A stretch of DNA of 64,000 nucleotides from Planktosalinus sp963977065 (GTDB lineage: Bacteria > Bacteroidota > Bacteroidia > Flavobacteriales > Flavobacteriaceae). Position 1 is the stretch's first letter. Every line of letters starts with the position of its first letter. The position numbers and the translations under genes were made by a program. Below, one piece after another: positions 8,305 through 16,691 of this stretch. Where the stretch lies: positions 1 to 64,000 of the forward strand of contig CAXBNF010000013.1 in assembly GCA_963977065.1 (NCBI GenBank). Reading direction: 5' to 3'. The notes below the pieces were generated by a model. That model searched no databases and was not told where the DNA came from. It saw nothing but the letters and a program-made list of their open reading frames with translations.

Positions 8305-10902
8305 CTACTTCTTTTTTTTGACTCTGTTATTTTTTCTTTTAAAATGACTATATATTATAACCCAAAGGATGATAAGAAATCCAAATATCACGATTGCCCA
8401 AATAGAATATGCCGATTTTTTTTGTTCCTCTTCCAAAGCACCATAATAAACAAATCCGCTCCAGTAATAAGGGGATTTTTTGGCATTGGAGATGTCAGGG
8501 TTTTCCAGATACTCAAGCTTGGAATGCCGGTTGGCCATAAAAGCTGAATGCTGTTTGCTGTAATGCCCGTAAAAGGAATTCATGAGTTGCGAAGTTGAGC
8601 GGTCATTGACTTTCCACAGGCTGAAGAGCAGGTTTTGGGCGCCCGCATATTGAAAGCCACGTGCCAGGCTCATAGCACCTTCACCGCTTTGAATTTTACC
8701 AATACCCGTCTCGCAGGCACTCAAAACAACTAGCTTTGGATTCAAATTGAGGCTGTAAAACTCTTGTAAAAGCATCACGTCATCATAAAACTCCATAGCG
8801 GCAGGGATGGTGAAACTGCCACTGTGAGCGTGGGTGGAAAGATGCAATATGGTATGCGCTTTCGCGAAAGCGATAAAATTTTCCTTACTGGCTTCCTGAT
8901 ACATCAACAACCGGGAGTCCATCAAAGAGTTCAGGTTTTCAGCTTCGTCCAGTGAATAGGTCAACGGTTGTGAACTGCCTTCAAATACCGGAAAAATACC
9001 TAACACCGAATTCTTTGTATCTGGTGTTTTAGCGTCGTGGTACAAGGAAGCCGAGGTATTGTAAGTCACACTGTTTTTTTTGACCAGAAAGGGCATGCTT
9101 GCAAACGATGTGCTTTGAGAGGGTTCGGTTAACAAAGCTTCAAAAGGAACAAAATGCAACAACCCATCAGGGATAAGAATGAGATTTTTGTTTTTCGGAA
9201 GGTTTTTCGGAAGAATTTTTTTGTATAACGAATGCGCCTGTTCCTTAAATCCAAGAACATCATTAGTAATGGCAGAACTGTTTTCAAAATAATTGATAAA
9301 CTGGGAAATCTCTTGGCTGAGGTTTTCATCAACGACAGATTTATGGAAGCTCACCTCTTTATCTGAAATGTCAAAGCGGTACAAACCCTCTTTACCAAAA
9401 AAGTAGGAGAACAGTACTGCGTTGTCTTCTTCTACTTTGGATTGTAATGAATCCAGAGTGATAATTTTCGAAAGCGCATCCGGGTACTTTTGTGCAATTG
9501 CAGACTGAAGGTTTTTGAGTTCCAAACTTATTGTGCTTAAAGTGTCATTGAGCACCCGAAGTTTTTCAGAGTCAGCAGTAGTCAATTGCTCCCTGATCAA
9601 CACATTTATTTTTTGTTCCAGAAGGGAGGAAAACGTTTCCCTTTTTTGGAGCAGGGTGTCATCAGGATAGGAATCTAAAAGTGATCGTTGGGAAACCATA
9701 TCGCGCAGGACTGCTGCTTTGCTTTTTTCGGCGTATCCAAATGCCCGGATTAAGACACTACGCTCTTTGGTTTTTTGATAATGTTCATAAAGGATTTCAA
9801 TACACGCTTCGGTGCGTCTTTTTAAAGCCGCCTGATGAATGATTTTGACTTCCTGGGCTGTATATTGTTCTTGCAACAAATCGGAAACATAAAAACTGAG
9901 GTCATAATAGCGCAACGCCTCAAGCCGATTTTCCTGCAACAGCGCCAGTCCGTCAAAAATGGCTAAGAAAGTATTTTCAGCATAAAGAAGCTCTTGTCTC
10001 GGAATCTCTGAGGAGTTGGCATTAGGAATCAAAAATCGCAGGGCTTCCTGATAGTTTTCCACGGCTTTATCAGTCTCTTTTTTTAGTGCATACACTTTTG
10101 CTTTTTCAACATAAAAACGGGCGATGTCGCGTGCTAATAGATTGCTTTCAAATAATTGCTTTTCTGCATTTTCCAGTAAAGCTAATGCTGTTTCAAAGTC
10201 ATTGTTTCGCACGGCCAGTTGGGCAGCGTTGCGCACTTTAAGCAGGTCATATTGTTGGTTTAGGTTTTCACCAAGGGTGGATTGTGCTTCTTCATACCTT
10301 TCAAGGGCCATCAGGTTTGTGGCAAGATTGTTCTCCAAAGCTGTTTTCTGTTGAGGGGAAATCCCTTTTACGTTAAGACCCTCACGAATCAATTCAATCG
10401 CCGTATTGTGCTTTCCGGTGTTGTGATATACCACAGAGAGGTTGATAATGCCGGCAATGATTTGAGCGGTATTTTTTTGTTTTTTTGCCAACCCCAAATA
10501 CCTTACTATGGTGTTTTCGGCATTGGAGAAATCTCCGATGATGGTATAGAGGTTGCCCAGAGGTTTTAAACAATATTCAATGATATCATAACCCTCCAGT
10601 TGCTTTTCGCGAAAGCGTTTCCATGCTTTTTCATATGAACGAATAGCTTTTTGGTTATTCCCAAACTGCCGGTGGTAATAGCCCATATTGCTATTTAGAA
10701 TAACCAATGCTAAATGTTCATTAGCTTTTTGTGTTTGCGTGGAAAAGGCAACTTCTTTTTCTTCCAGTTGCTGAAGGGTAGTGGACGTGGGGTTTTTGAT
10801 AAAACCGTCAAGGGCATTGTAAACGGTGTCTTCCAGCGATTGGCCAAAGCCCGGAGAAAGACTCAGAATAAACAGGATACCAAGAAGTTTTGGAAATTTC
10901 AT
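8305..10902 (-). CDS. TPR-CHAT domain protease, membrane-anchored
   Basis: An 865-aa protein. The signal peptide (1-20) is followed by about ten TPR-like helical repeats (to about residue 400), a coiled region, and a C-terminal CHAT domain of the caspase-like clan. The catalytic dyad is visible: H691 in HLSTHAH and C730 in SACETG. A transmembrane helix at about 830-852 with a lysine-rich tail (FKRKNNRVKKKK) would place the tail inside and the enzyme in the periplasm, anchored in the inner membrane. It follows the PKD gene by 12 bp and is the last gene of the locus. CHAT enzymes process partner proteins or act in cell-death systems; the substrate here is unknown. Perfect palindromes CGCTTTCGCGAAAGCG (8857-8872) and a variant (10602-10617) sit in the coding sequence. 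Confidence 0.85.
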   Translation of the reverse strand: MKFPKLLGILFILSLSPGFGQSLEDTVYNALDGFIKNPTSTTLQQLEEKEVAFSTQTQKANEHLALVILNSNMGYYHRQFGNNQKAIRSYEKAWKRFREKQLEGYDIIEYCLKPLGNLYTIIGDFSNAENTIVRYLGLAKKQKNTAQIIAGIINLSVVYHNTGKHNTAIELIREGLNVKGISPQQKTALENNLATNLMALERYEEAQSTLGENLNQQYDLLKVRNAAQLAVRNNDFETALALLENAEKQLFESNLLARDIARFYVEKAKVYALKKETDKAVENYQEALRFLIPNANSSEIPRQELLYAENTFLAIFDGLALLQENRLEALRYYDLSFYVSDLLQEQYTAQEVKIIHQAALKRRTEACIEILYEHYQKTKERSVLIRAFGYAEKSKAAVLRDMVSQRSLLDSYPDDTLLQKRETFSSLLEQKINVLIREQLTTADSEKLRVLNDTLSTISLELKNLQSAIAQKYPDALSKIITLDSLQSKVEEDNAVLFSYFFGKEGLYRFDISDKEVSFHKSVVDENLSQEISQFINYFENSSAITNDVLGFKEQAHSLYKKILPKNLPKNKNLILIPDGLLHFVPFEALLTEPSQSTSFASMPFLVKKNSVTYNTSASLYHDAKTPDTKNSVLGIFPVFEGSSQPLTYSLDEAENLNSLMDSRLLMYQEASKENFIAFAKAHTILHLSTHAHSGSFTIPAAMEFYDDVMLLQEFYSLNLNPKLVVLSACETGIGKIQSGEGAMSLARGFQYAGAQNLLFSLWKVNDRSTSQLMNSFYGHYSKQHSAFMANRHSKLEYLENPDISNAKKSPYYWSGFVYYGALEEEQKKSAYSIWAIVIFGFLIILWVIIYSHFKRKNNRVKKKK

Positions 10903-10914
10903 CCGGGCTGCGTT

Positions 10915-12882
10915 TTAAAATTTCCAGATGGCATACAACTGTATCTGGCTGTTGGGTGCATTGAAGTTATAGACATAGCGAACACCGGCACTGGGGCCAA
11001 TGCGGGCAATGCCGGCATTAAAGCCCACAAACACCCCTGTCTGGAAATTGTCAAAACCTGTATTGGTGGTTTCAAGTGTGGTAAAATCTTTGGTATCGTC
11101 CCTGAATGTGATCCCTTCAGAGGGAATAAAAAGGCTGTATTCTCCTGTATTTTTTTCACACACCTCGCTGCTTAAATCTAGTTTTAATTGGACACCTGTG
11201 CCCACTGCAAGAAAATTGTTGAGGTTATATCTGTAAGAAGCAGGCACCAGATATAACGAAATGTTTTGATGCTCTTTGAGTTGCTCAATATCATAAGTTT
11301 CTATAAACCCATTGGCCGTGGTAGTTTCTTCCGTGAAAGTATTCAATTCATCAAAAGAGTTTGCCGAAATCATCAATTCTGCCTGTAAATAGCCGCGATA
11401 GGACTTGTATGGTGATATGGTGGCGCCCACAAAATATTCCCTGTGATTATCCAAGTCTGGTGTAATCATATAGCCGGCTTTGGCGCCAATGGAGATGCCG
11501 GGCACAAAGCGTGTGGTCGCATAATTAGTGATGATGGGTTCATTCTTGTCAAAATAAATGGCTGTGCGGCTGCGGGTTTTCTTTTTATGAAAGTCTTTAG
11601 CGAGTTTGATGTTGTATTTGACAAAACCTTTGGTGGAGTCATATTCCTTGACATTTTTTTGTTCGCTGCCGGGCAGGTAGATGTTTTTGAATGTAAATAT
11701 GGCTTTGGTATCAGTAAACGTGGTATCGATACAGCTGTAAATCACTTCTTCTTTTGGGCAAATGGGGCACTCCGGATAAAGGTCTGTGATTTCAATGGTA
11801 CTTTTGTCAAACATTTCGGGGATTTCGGTTTCCAGTCTAATCGTTCGTGCGGGGCCTTCTCCGTTATTCTGGAATTTGGTTTTAAACTTAAAGGTTTTAA
11901 AACGCACCAGGCGGTAGTTCATTACCGTGGCATTGGAGGACATTTTGTTGGGGTCGTGTGAAGTGACAATTTCCATTTCCATTTCCTTGACTTTGTGGTT
12001 GTCAAAATTGGCGTCGGGCACATAGACGCTTCTTACGGTAACGATAGCACTGGTATCTTTGAGCATCTCTGGGGTGGTGCGCAAAGTAAAAAAGATGTTG
12101 CGTTCTTCACCGGGCTCCATACCGTCAAACTCCAACAGGGTGTGCTCTCTATAATATTCTTGTGAGTCCTCCAGGGTAAGGGGCAGGTTGATTTTTTCTG
12201 TGGTGTCAGTCCATTTTTTGGTGAGGTGCAGGATTTCGTTTTTCGCGGAAGCGATTAAGGTTTCCGGTTCTTCGGTTTTTGCTGTTGTTGCAAAGAGTAG
12301 GTCTTGGCGTTGTTTTTCGCCGTGATAGGTTCGGGTATCAGTGAGTTCAAAGTTATTGGCTTTGTATTGATTTTCGTTGTAAAACAGATAGAGTTTGCCT
12401 GAAGTGATATAGTCTTTTTGGTTTTTATACCGCATCACCACGACGATTTCTTCTTCTGGGATGGGCTCACGGTTGCGCAGCAGCTCAAGATCATCTGTCA
12501 TCGAAGCTGAGGTTTTGTAATCTTGAGTGACTTTATCCACTTTTACTTTTTGTGGTCTTGTGGCGGGTGTTTTGCCATTGTCATAGTGGTTGGTGGCCCA
12601 GAGTTGCACTTCATAATCACCTTCCTTTTCATAGACGTGTTGCGGGTTTTTCTCTTTACTGAAATGACCATCACCAAATTCCCAGTAATAGGAGTAATAG
12701 GCTTGTGGAGCTCCTGCAATTTGTATGAGTGGCGGGGTTTCCGGTGAAAAATCAATTTGATTCCCCAAGATGTCATAGCCAAAGGTGGCCGTGCGTGCCA
12801 AGGTATCTGTTACCGGTGTTTGCTGGGCTAAAATTGAAAAGCTACAAAAACCTAAAAGAAGTAAAATGATCTTGAGTTTCAT
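10915..12882 (-). CDS. PKD-domain outer-membrane protein with C-terminal barrel-like region
   Basis: A 655-aa secreted protein. The start is placed at ATG 12882 (MKLKIILLLLGFCSFSILAQQ, a clean signal peptide); a longer frame from 12930 would begin inside the terminator stem at 12917-12950. A PKD domain is at about residues 45-115 (YYWEFGDGHFSKEKNPQHVYEKEGDYEVQL). The middle holds beta-rich segments with a cysteine pair motif PECPICP. The last ~200 residues look like a small outer-membrane beta-barrel ending in an aromatic residue (...QIQLYAIWKF). It is transcribed with the CHAT gene and is the obvious candidate substrate or membrane partner of that protease. Confidence 0.7.
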   Translation of the reverse strand: MKLKIILLLLGFCSFSILAQQTPVTDTLARTATFGYDILGNQIDFSPETPPLIQIAGAPQAYYSYYWEFGDGHFSKEKNPQHVYEKEGDYEVQLWATNHYDNGKTPATRPQKVKVDKVTQDYKTSASMTDDLELLRNREPIPEEEIVVVMRYKNQKDYITSGKLYLFYNENQYKANNFELTDTRTYHGEKQRQDLLFATTAKTEEPETLIASAKNEILHLTKKWTDTTEKINLPLTLEDSQEYYREHTLLEFDGMEPGEERNIFFTLRTTPEMLKDTSAIVTVRSVYVPDANFDNHKVKEMEMEIVTSHDPNKMSSNATVMNYRLVRFKTFKFKTKFQNNGEGPARTIRLETEIPEMFDKSTIEITDLYPECPICPKEEVIYSCIDTTFTDTKAIFTFKNIYLPGSEQKNVKEYDSTKGFVKYNIKLAKDFHKKKTRSRTAIYFDKNEPIITNYATTRFVPGISIGAKAGYMITPDLDNHREYFVGATISPYKSYRGYLQAELMISANSFDELNTFTEETTTANGFIETYDIEQLKEHQNISLYLVPASYRYNLNNFLAVGTGVQLKLDLSSEVCEKNTGEYSLFIPSEGITFRDDTKDFTTLETTNTGFDNFQTGVFVGFNAGIARIGPSAGVRYVYNFNAPNSQIQLYAIWKF

Positions 12883-12916
12883 TTTGTTTTTTTGGTTAGA
12901 TGAATTAAAGATATAA

Positions 12917-12950
12917 AAAAGTGATGACAACGCAGGTTGCCATCACTTTT
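12917..12950 (-). terminator. Strong terminator after lipoprotein B
   Basis: AAAAGTGATG pairs with CATCACTTTT, and the stem continues inward with GCAAC/GTTG. It lies between the lipoprotein gene ending at 12973 and the PKD gene start at 12882. The PKD-CHAT pair therefore needs read-through or its own promoter. Confidence 0.75.
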
Positions 12951-12972
12951 ATTGGCTAATTAAAATAGAATA

Positions 12973-13911
12973 TTAAGGTAAATTATTGATGACTTGGGTC
13001 AATTCTTCTACAGTAGCGATGGCAGTTTCTTCCAGTGTAAAGGTGACTTGTTGCCCGTTCTCAACGGTGATGGTTTGTATGGCATATCTGAAATCGCCCT
13101 CGTGTTCTGATAAGAAAATGATGTGTGCTTCCAGTCCTATGGGGAACTCTCCGTAAAGAAAAGCCAGACTGCTACTTTCACCCACTCTTGCCAGATAGAC
13201 AGAAGCGTTGCTGTTATCGAAGCCTTGTGGGACTGCGATTTGAATTTCGGTTTTGGGATCGGGATCTGCAATAAAAACATCACAGTTAAACCATCCAAAG
13301 TTTTCTACAAAAGCATTGTATGACGTTCCATTTTGCTGGTCTATCCAAAATTCAGTGTTTTGCGGCAACCATACCAGATTATCATCTTCATCAATCTCGC
13401 CTACAAAAGGACCCATTCCGGGTACTTCACCGCCTGTTAGGTCAGCAGGCACGCTAATCATCATACCACAGTCCAGTGTGAGTTCTTCACCGTTTTGGTA
13501 TGCTTTGATATGAAATTCACCACCTGAGATAAGTTGTCCCAAATCATTGCTTTGGTCTTTACCCACCGTGGTTGCATTGGTGGTGAGCATATTGCCACGG
13601 TCAAAGACTTCTACATATTCCAGTTCAACTGCTCCTGTTACCGGATCGCCGTTCAAAGAGAGGCAATTCGCCCAAATAGCAAGAGTGACACCGGCTGCAG
13701 ATTCAAAAGTAATTCCGTCTTCTGCATTAAAAGTGGCATTTTGTTTTAAACTGTTGAAGGCATCTTCCTGAAGCCCTTTAAAAGCGGCTGCAGTGGGAGG
13801 GGTAAATGGAATTTCTTCAATTGGCTCTATGCCGTCATCGTCTTTGCTACAGCTTGTGATTAAAAAAAGTGTAGCTACTAAAAGTGTGAATGTGTTTCTT
13901 AAATTTTTCAT
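12973..13911 (-). CDS. Lipoprotein B of the ECF-CHAT locus
   Basis: A 312-aa lipoprotein with a type II signal peptide; the lipobox ends in ITSC, followed by SKDDDG, an export-type Asp-rich tail. The mature part is a paralogue of the next gene upstream (shared FTPP...ESFN/AFK-type start, AEDGITFESAAG vs AEEGIDFTSSNG, GGEFHIKA vs GGAFYINI, a DDNLVW block, FGWFNCDVF vs FGWTNIDRF, PIGLEAHIIFLSEHEGDFRYAI vs PVGLEVHLIFVTAEDNLWRYAI). No enzymatic motif is visible. It is preceded by a 43-bp promoter block shared with lipoprotein A and followed by a terminator. It probably sits in the outer membrane, possibly surface-exposed. Confidence 0.75.
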   Translation of the reverse strand: MKNLRNTFTLLVATLFLITSCSKDDDGIEPIEEIPFTPPTAAAFKGLQEDAFNSLKQNATFNAEDGITFESAAGVTLAIWANCLSLNGDPVTGAVELEYVEVFDRGNMLTTNATTVGKDQSNDLGQLISGGEFHIKAYQNGEELTLDCGMMISVPADLTGGEVPGMGPFVGEIDEDDNLVWLPQNTEFWIDQQNGTSYNAFVENFGWFNCDVFIADPDPKTEIQIAVPQGFDNSNASVYLARVGESSSLAFLYGEFPIGLEAHIIFLSEHEGDFRYAIQTITVENGQQVTFTLEETAIATVEELTQVINNLP

Positions 13912-13942
13912 GATTTCTAAATTTTAAAGGTTTAAATTTTTA

Positions 13943-13985
13943 TTGTTTACATCCTTATATCAACTGGGTTTAAAATTTGTTACCC
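13943..13985 (-). promoter_or_regulatory. Putative ECF-type promoter of lipoprotein B
   Basis: On the minus strand GGGTAACAAA (13976-13985) is followed at fixed distance by GGATGTAAACAA ending at 13943. The same two blocks with the same total length (43 nt) precede lipoprotein A at 15190-15232. An AAC-containing -35 is typical of ECF sigma promoters, and an ECF gene lies in this locus. Confidence 0.5.
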
Positions 13986-14011
13986 TTAAGTTTTATTTTT
14001 TTTCAAAAAAA

Positions 14012-14034
14012 TACCCTGCAGTGTATGCAGGGTA
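14012..14034 (-). terminator. Terminator after lipoprotein A
   Basis: A perfect 9-bp stem (TACCCTGCA/TGCAGGGTA, 5-nt loop) is followed on the minus strand by a run of T. It separates lipoprotein A from lipoprotein B. Confidence 0.8.
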
Positions 14035-14066
14035 GTGGAATTAATAAAAACTTATTTGTAAATTTT

Positions 14067-15038
14067 TTACGGCAAGCCAGCAATAAGTGTTTGTAACTCT
14101 TCAAGTGTTGCCGTTTGTGTTTCGCTATGTGCGATGGTAACAAACCCATTTTCAGTTATGGTGACAGGCTTGATGGCATAGCGCCACAGGTTATCCTCCG
14201 CTGTTACAAAAATTAAATGCACCTCTAGTCCCACGGGTAGTTGTCCGTAATGCTCTGAAAACATATGTGTATCAGGATTGAAGGTGTCAAGATGGGCAAG
14301 GCCGGTTTCTTCGCCGTCAAAAGAAAGATATATAGAAGCATTTTGAGCGGTATAGCCTTCGGTTACCAATACCTGCAGGGTGGTTTTAGGCCGGGGGTCG
14401 TCAAAGAAGCGGTCAATGTTTGTCCAGCCAAAACCCTGAAAAAACGTAAAATAATTATCGCCTTCTACAAAGGCTTCCCCGTTGGGGTTGGCCTCCCAGG
14501 TGAGATTGTCATTATCGTCAATCACTCCGGTCCATAGTGTCATATCTTCATCCGGACCGCCTGTTAAAGACGTGGGAACAATGAGTTGAATACCACAAAC
14601 GGGGAGCACGTCCTCACCATTTCGTGTAATATTAATGTAAAAGGCACCGCCGGTCAGTAACATGGCCTTGTTTCCGTCCGGCATGCGTCCCATGGTGGGT
14701 TTGTTGGGGCCCAACATTTCATACCGACTGTAAAATTCAATAAATTCCAGTTCCACTTCGTCGAGAATGAGTTCACCGTCAAGAGTGGTTAAACAGCCCG
14801 GGAAAATCTGCAGTTGGGCGCCGTTGCTGGATGTGAAATCAATGCCTTCTTCAGCGATAAAAGTTTCGTTTTGAATGTTTTGCTCAAGAGCTTGCTGTCT
14901 CAATATATTGAAACTTTCTGATGAAGGTGGCGTAAAGGTTATTTCTTCTATCGGGTCGTCACAACAGGTTTCCCTATCACAACTTAATGATGTGAATATA
15001 AAAAGCAAGGTGAGAAAAAAGGAAGTCTTCTTTTTCAT
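14067..15038 (-). CDS. Lipoprotein A of the ECF-CHAT locus
   Basis: A 323-aa lipoprotein (MKKKTSFFLTLLFIFTSLSC, then DRETCCDD), paralogous to lipoprotein B through most of its length. The mature N-terminus has two further cysteines (TCC). No catalytic motif is recognised; the repeated 'promoted, then GLEVHLIF...WRYAI' pattern suggests a beta-sandwich. It diverges from the ECF sigma gene across a 301-bp region that contains the shared promoter block, a terminator-like hairpin and a second, housekeeping-type -7 box. Confidence 0.75.
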   Translation of the reverse strand: MKKKTSFFLTLLFIFTSLSCDRETCCDDPIEEITFTPPSSESFNILRQQALEQNIQNETFIAEEGIDFTSSNGAQLQIFPGCLTTLDGELILDEVELEFIEFYSRYEMLGPNKPTMGRMPDGNKAMLLTGGAFYINITRNGEDVLPVCGIQLIVPTSLTGGPDEDMTLWTGVIDDNDNLTWEANPNGEAFVEGDNYFTFFQGFGWTNIDRFFDDPRPKTTLQVLVTEGYTAQNASIYLSFDGEETGLAHLDTFNPDTHMFSEHYGQLPVGLEVHLIFVTAEDNLWRYAIKPVTITENGFVTIAHSETQTATLEELQTLIAGLP

Positions 15039-15069
15039 GATTGAATTTCTATTTAAAACCGGTCTTTAT

Positions 15070-15077
15070 CAAATGTA
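15070..15077 (-). promoter_or_regulatory. -7 box upstream of lipoprotein A
   Basis: TACATTTG on the minus strand matches TAnnTTTG, about 32 nt before the ATG at 15038. The -33 region is poor. It would give basal expression downstream of the hairpin. Confidence 0.4.
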
Positions 15078-15107
15078 CAAAAAATCAATGGATTGTCATT
15101 TAAAATG

Positions 15108-15143
15108 AAAACCCCGCCATAGACCAACAAAGCACGGGGTTTT
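15108..15143 (-). terminator. Terminator-like hairpin in the leader of lipoprotein A
   Basis: AAAACCCCG pairs perfectly with CGGGGTTTT around an 18-nt loop. It lies downstream of the ECF-type promoter (15190-15232) and upstream of the gene, so a transcript from that promoter would meet a terminator after about 75 nt. It may be an attenuator or the 3' end of a small RNA. Confidence 0.55.
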
Positions 15144-15189
15144 CGACACTAACAAACAAAACAAAGCAGGTTTTCAATATGTGATTACC

Positions 15190-15232
15190 TTGTTTTCACC
15201 TTTAGATACATTTTGGTTTCTTTTTGTTACCC
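15190..15232 (-). promoter_or_regulatory. Putative ECF-type promoter upstream of lipoprotein A
   Basis: GGGTAACAAA (15223-15232) plus AGGTGAAAACAA ending at 15190 on the minus strand, with the same ungapped 43-nt layout as at 13943-13985. It is the best candidate target of the sigma factor encoded at 15340. Confidence 0.5.
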
Positions 15233-15339
15233 ATTTTTTTGAATTTATTATTTTTTGAATTGGGATTGCTTATTTTAAAGCGGATTAGGTATTCCTGAAT
15301 AAAAAATCTTTAGTACTTTCGTTTGGTAAATACAAATCC

Positions 15340-15921
15340 ATGAGTGCATCCAACATTCACGAAGACCAAAAATATATTGACGGACTTGCCCAAAACAACT
15401 CCTTTGTTATTCGGGCAATCTATGAAAAGTTTGCCCCTAAGGTCATCGGGTATGTGTGTAAAAACAGTGGTGACAGAGAGCAGGCAGAGGATCTGGTGCA
15501 GGAAGTGCTTCTTGTGATTTATGACCAGGCAAAAACTAAAAATTTACAACTCACCTGTCCTTTTGATGCTTATTTCTTTTTGCTGTGTAAACGAAAGTGG
15601 CTCAATATTTTAAAGAAATCTTCACTGCAGGAGGTAACAATTAATGAAGAAATTGTATCTGCTAATGAACCCGTGCAGGAACCGGTATTGGAAACCGAAA
15701 CCTTTGCAACCCGGCAAAGCCTTTATGAGCATATGTTTCAAAAAATTGGAGATGTTTGTAAAGAATTGCTGACCAAAAGTTTTGAACTGGATTCTATGGA
15801 GGAGGTCGCCAAGGCACTCAATGTCACCTATGGCTACGCCCGAAAAAAGAAATCCCTCTGCATTGGTAAATTAACCAAAATGATACAGGAGTCTCCTGTG
15901 TACCAAAACTTAAAAACTTAA
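15340..15921 (+). CDS. ECF-type RNA polymerase sigma factor
   Basis: A 193-aa sigma-70 family protein with region 2 (FVIRAIYEKFAPKVIGYVCKNSGDREQAEDLVQEVLLVIYDQ, about 21-62) and a region 4 helix-turn-helix (SFELDSMEEVAKALNVTYGYARKKKSLCIGKL, about 147-180). Region 4 ends in the YARKKK pattern common in Bacteroidota ECF factors. The next gene, 4 bp downstream, encodes an anti-sigma-like membrane protein. Divergent from the lipoprotein-PKD-CHAT genes, it is likely their dedicated regulator. Confidence 0.9.
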   Translation: MSASNIHEDQKYIDGLAQNNSFVIRAIYEKFAPKVIGYVCKNSGDREQAEDLVQEVLLVIYDQAKTKNLQLTCPFDAYFFLLCKRKWLNILKKSSLQEVTINEEIVSANEPVQEPVLETETFATRQSLYEHMFQKIGDVCKELLTKSFELDSMEEVAKALNVTYGYARKKKSLCIGKLTKMIQESPVYQNLKT

Positions 15922-15925
15922 TGCG

Positions 15926-16663
15926 ATGGAAGATCGTGACTACATTTTATTTGAAGATTATCTCTCACATTCCCTCTCTGAAAGTGAACGTGAAACCTTT
16001 GAAAAAAGGTTGAAAGAAGACAAAGCCTTTCGGGAAGCTTTTCAACTTTACAAAGAAACTTCGGCATTTTTAGACCATAAATTTTCAAATAAAACCGAAC
16101 GGGAAGCTTTTAAAGCCAATCTTTCAAAAATTAGCAATGCCCAATCTGGCAGTACTAAAACATCTGCTAAAAAAGTAAAACTTTTACATCCGTGGAAATT
16201 GGCTGTTGCCGCTTCCATAGTGGTGGTCGTTGGATTTTTCTATTCGCAGTGGTTTACGACACCGATATATAGCGACTATGCAGATTATCCCCAGATAAGT
16301 CTTGCCGTGAGAGGTGAAGTAAACGAAATGGCAGCCGAAGCCGAAAATGCCTTTAATACCCAAAACCATCAGAAAGCCATACCGCTCTTTAAATCCTTGA
16401 TGGAAAATGAGCCCGAAAATCGTGAAATCCAGTTATTTCTTGCTGTATCCCTTGTTGAAGAAAACGCTTTCGCGGAAGCAGATGCCCTGTTTGATTCCCT
16501 GTTAAAAGAACCTTCAGCTTACTTAAACCAAGCTAGATGGTATGCTGCTTTAAGCAAACTTAAACAAAAAGAGTATGAGGAAACAGAAGCCATTTTAAGA
16601 CTCATTCCCGAGGAAGCCGAGGAATATCCTAAAGCACAAAAATTACTTAAGAAACTAAAATAG
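15926..16663 (+). CDS. Anti-sigma-like membrane protein with TPR repeats
   Basis: A 245-aa protein. The N-terminal ~75 residues (FEDYLSHSLSESERETFEKRLKEDKAFREAF) resemble the cytoplasmic ASD-like helix bundle of anti-sigma factors (a length-and-context call, since no zinc motif is present). One TM helix is at about 91-109 (WKLAVAASIVVVVGFFYSQW). The periplasmic part has two or three TPR units (AENAFNTQNHQKAIPLFKSLMENEPENREIQLFLAVSL). TPRs could bind the CHAT-TPR protease or its substrate and pass a signal to the sigma factor. A CGCTTTCGCGGAAGCA palindrome is at 16465-16480. Confidence 0.75.
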   Translation: MEDRDYILFEDYLSHSLSESERETFEKRLKEDKAFREAFQLYKETSAFLDHKFSNKTEREAFKANLSKISNAQSGSTKTSAKKVKLLHPWKLAVAASIVVVVGFFYSQWFTTPIYSDYADYPQISLAVRGEVNEMAAEAENAFNTQNHQKAIPLFKSLMENEPENREIQLFLAVSLVEENAFAEADALFDSLLKEPSAYLNQARWYAALSKLKQKEYEETEAILRLIPEEAEEYPKAQKLLKKLK

Positions 16664-16666
16664 CCG

Positions 16667-16674
16667 TACTTTTG
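16667..16674 (+). promoter_or_regulatory. -7 box of era
   Basis: TACTTTTG starts 4 nt after the stop codon of the preceding gene and 25 nt before the era ATG. It matches TAnnTTTG; the -33 element is weak. Confidence 0.5.
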
Positions 16675-16691
16675 CAGTTCAAATTCTTGGT

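Larger units (their letters stand above)
15039..15339. other. Divergent intergenic control region of the ECF-CHAT locus
   Basis: A 301-bp gap without a gene. From left to right it holds a minus-strand -7 box TACATTTG (15070-15077), a terminator-like hairpin (15108-15143), the minus-strand ECF-type promoter block (15190-15232), and near the right end a plus-strand TACTTTCG (about 15313-15320) that resembles a -7 box for the sigma gene. No small ORF is convincing. Confidence 0.6.

Noticed and set aside
12883..12930. ATG at 12930 as start of the PKD gene
   Set aside because: It lies inside a strong terminator hairpin, and the signal peptide starts at 12882.
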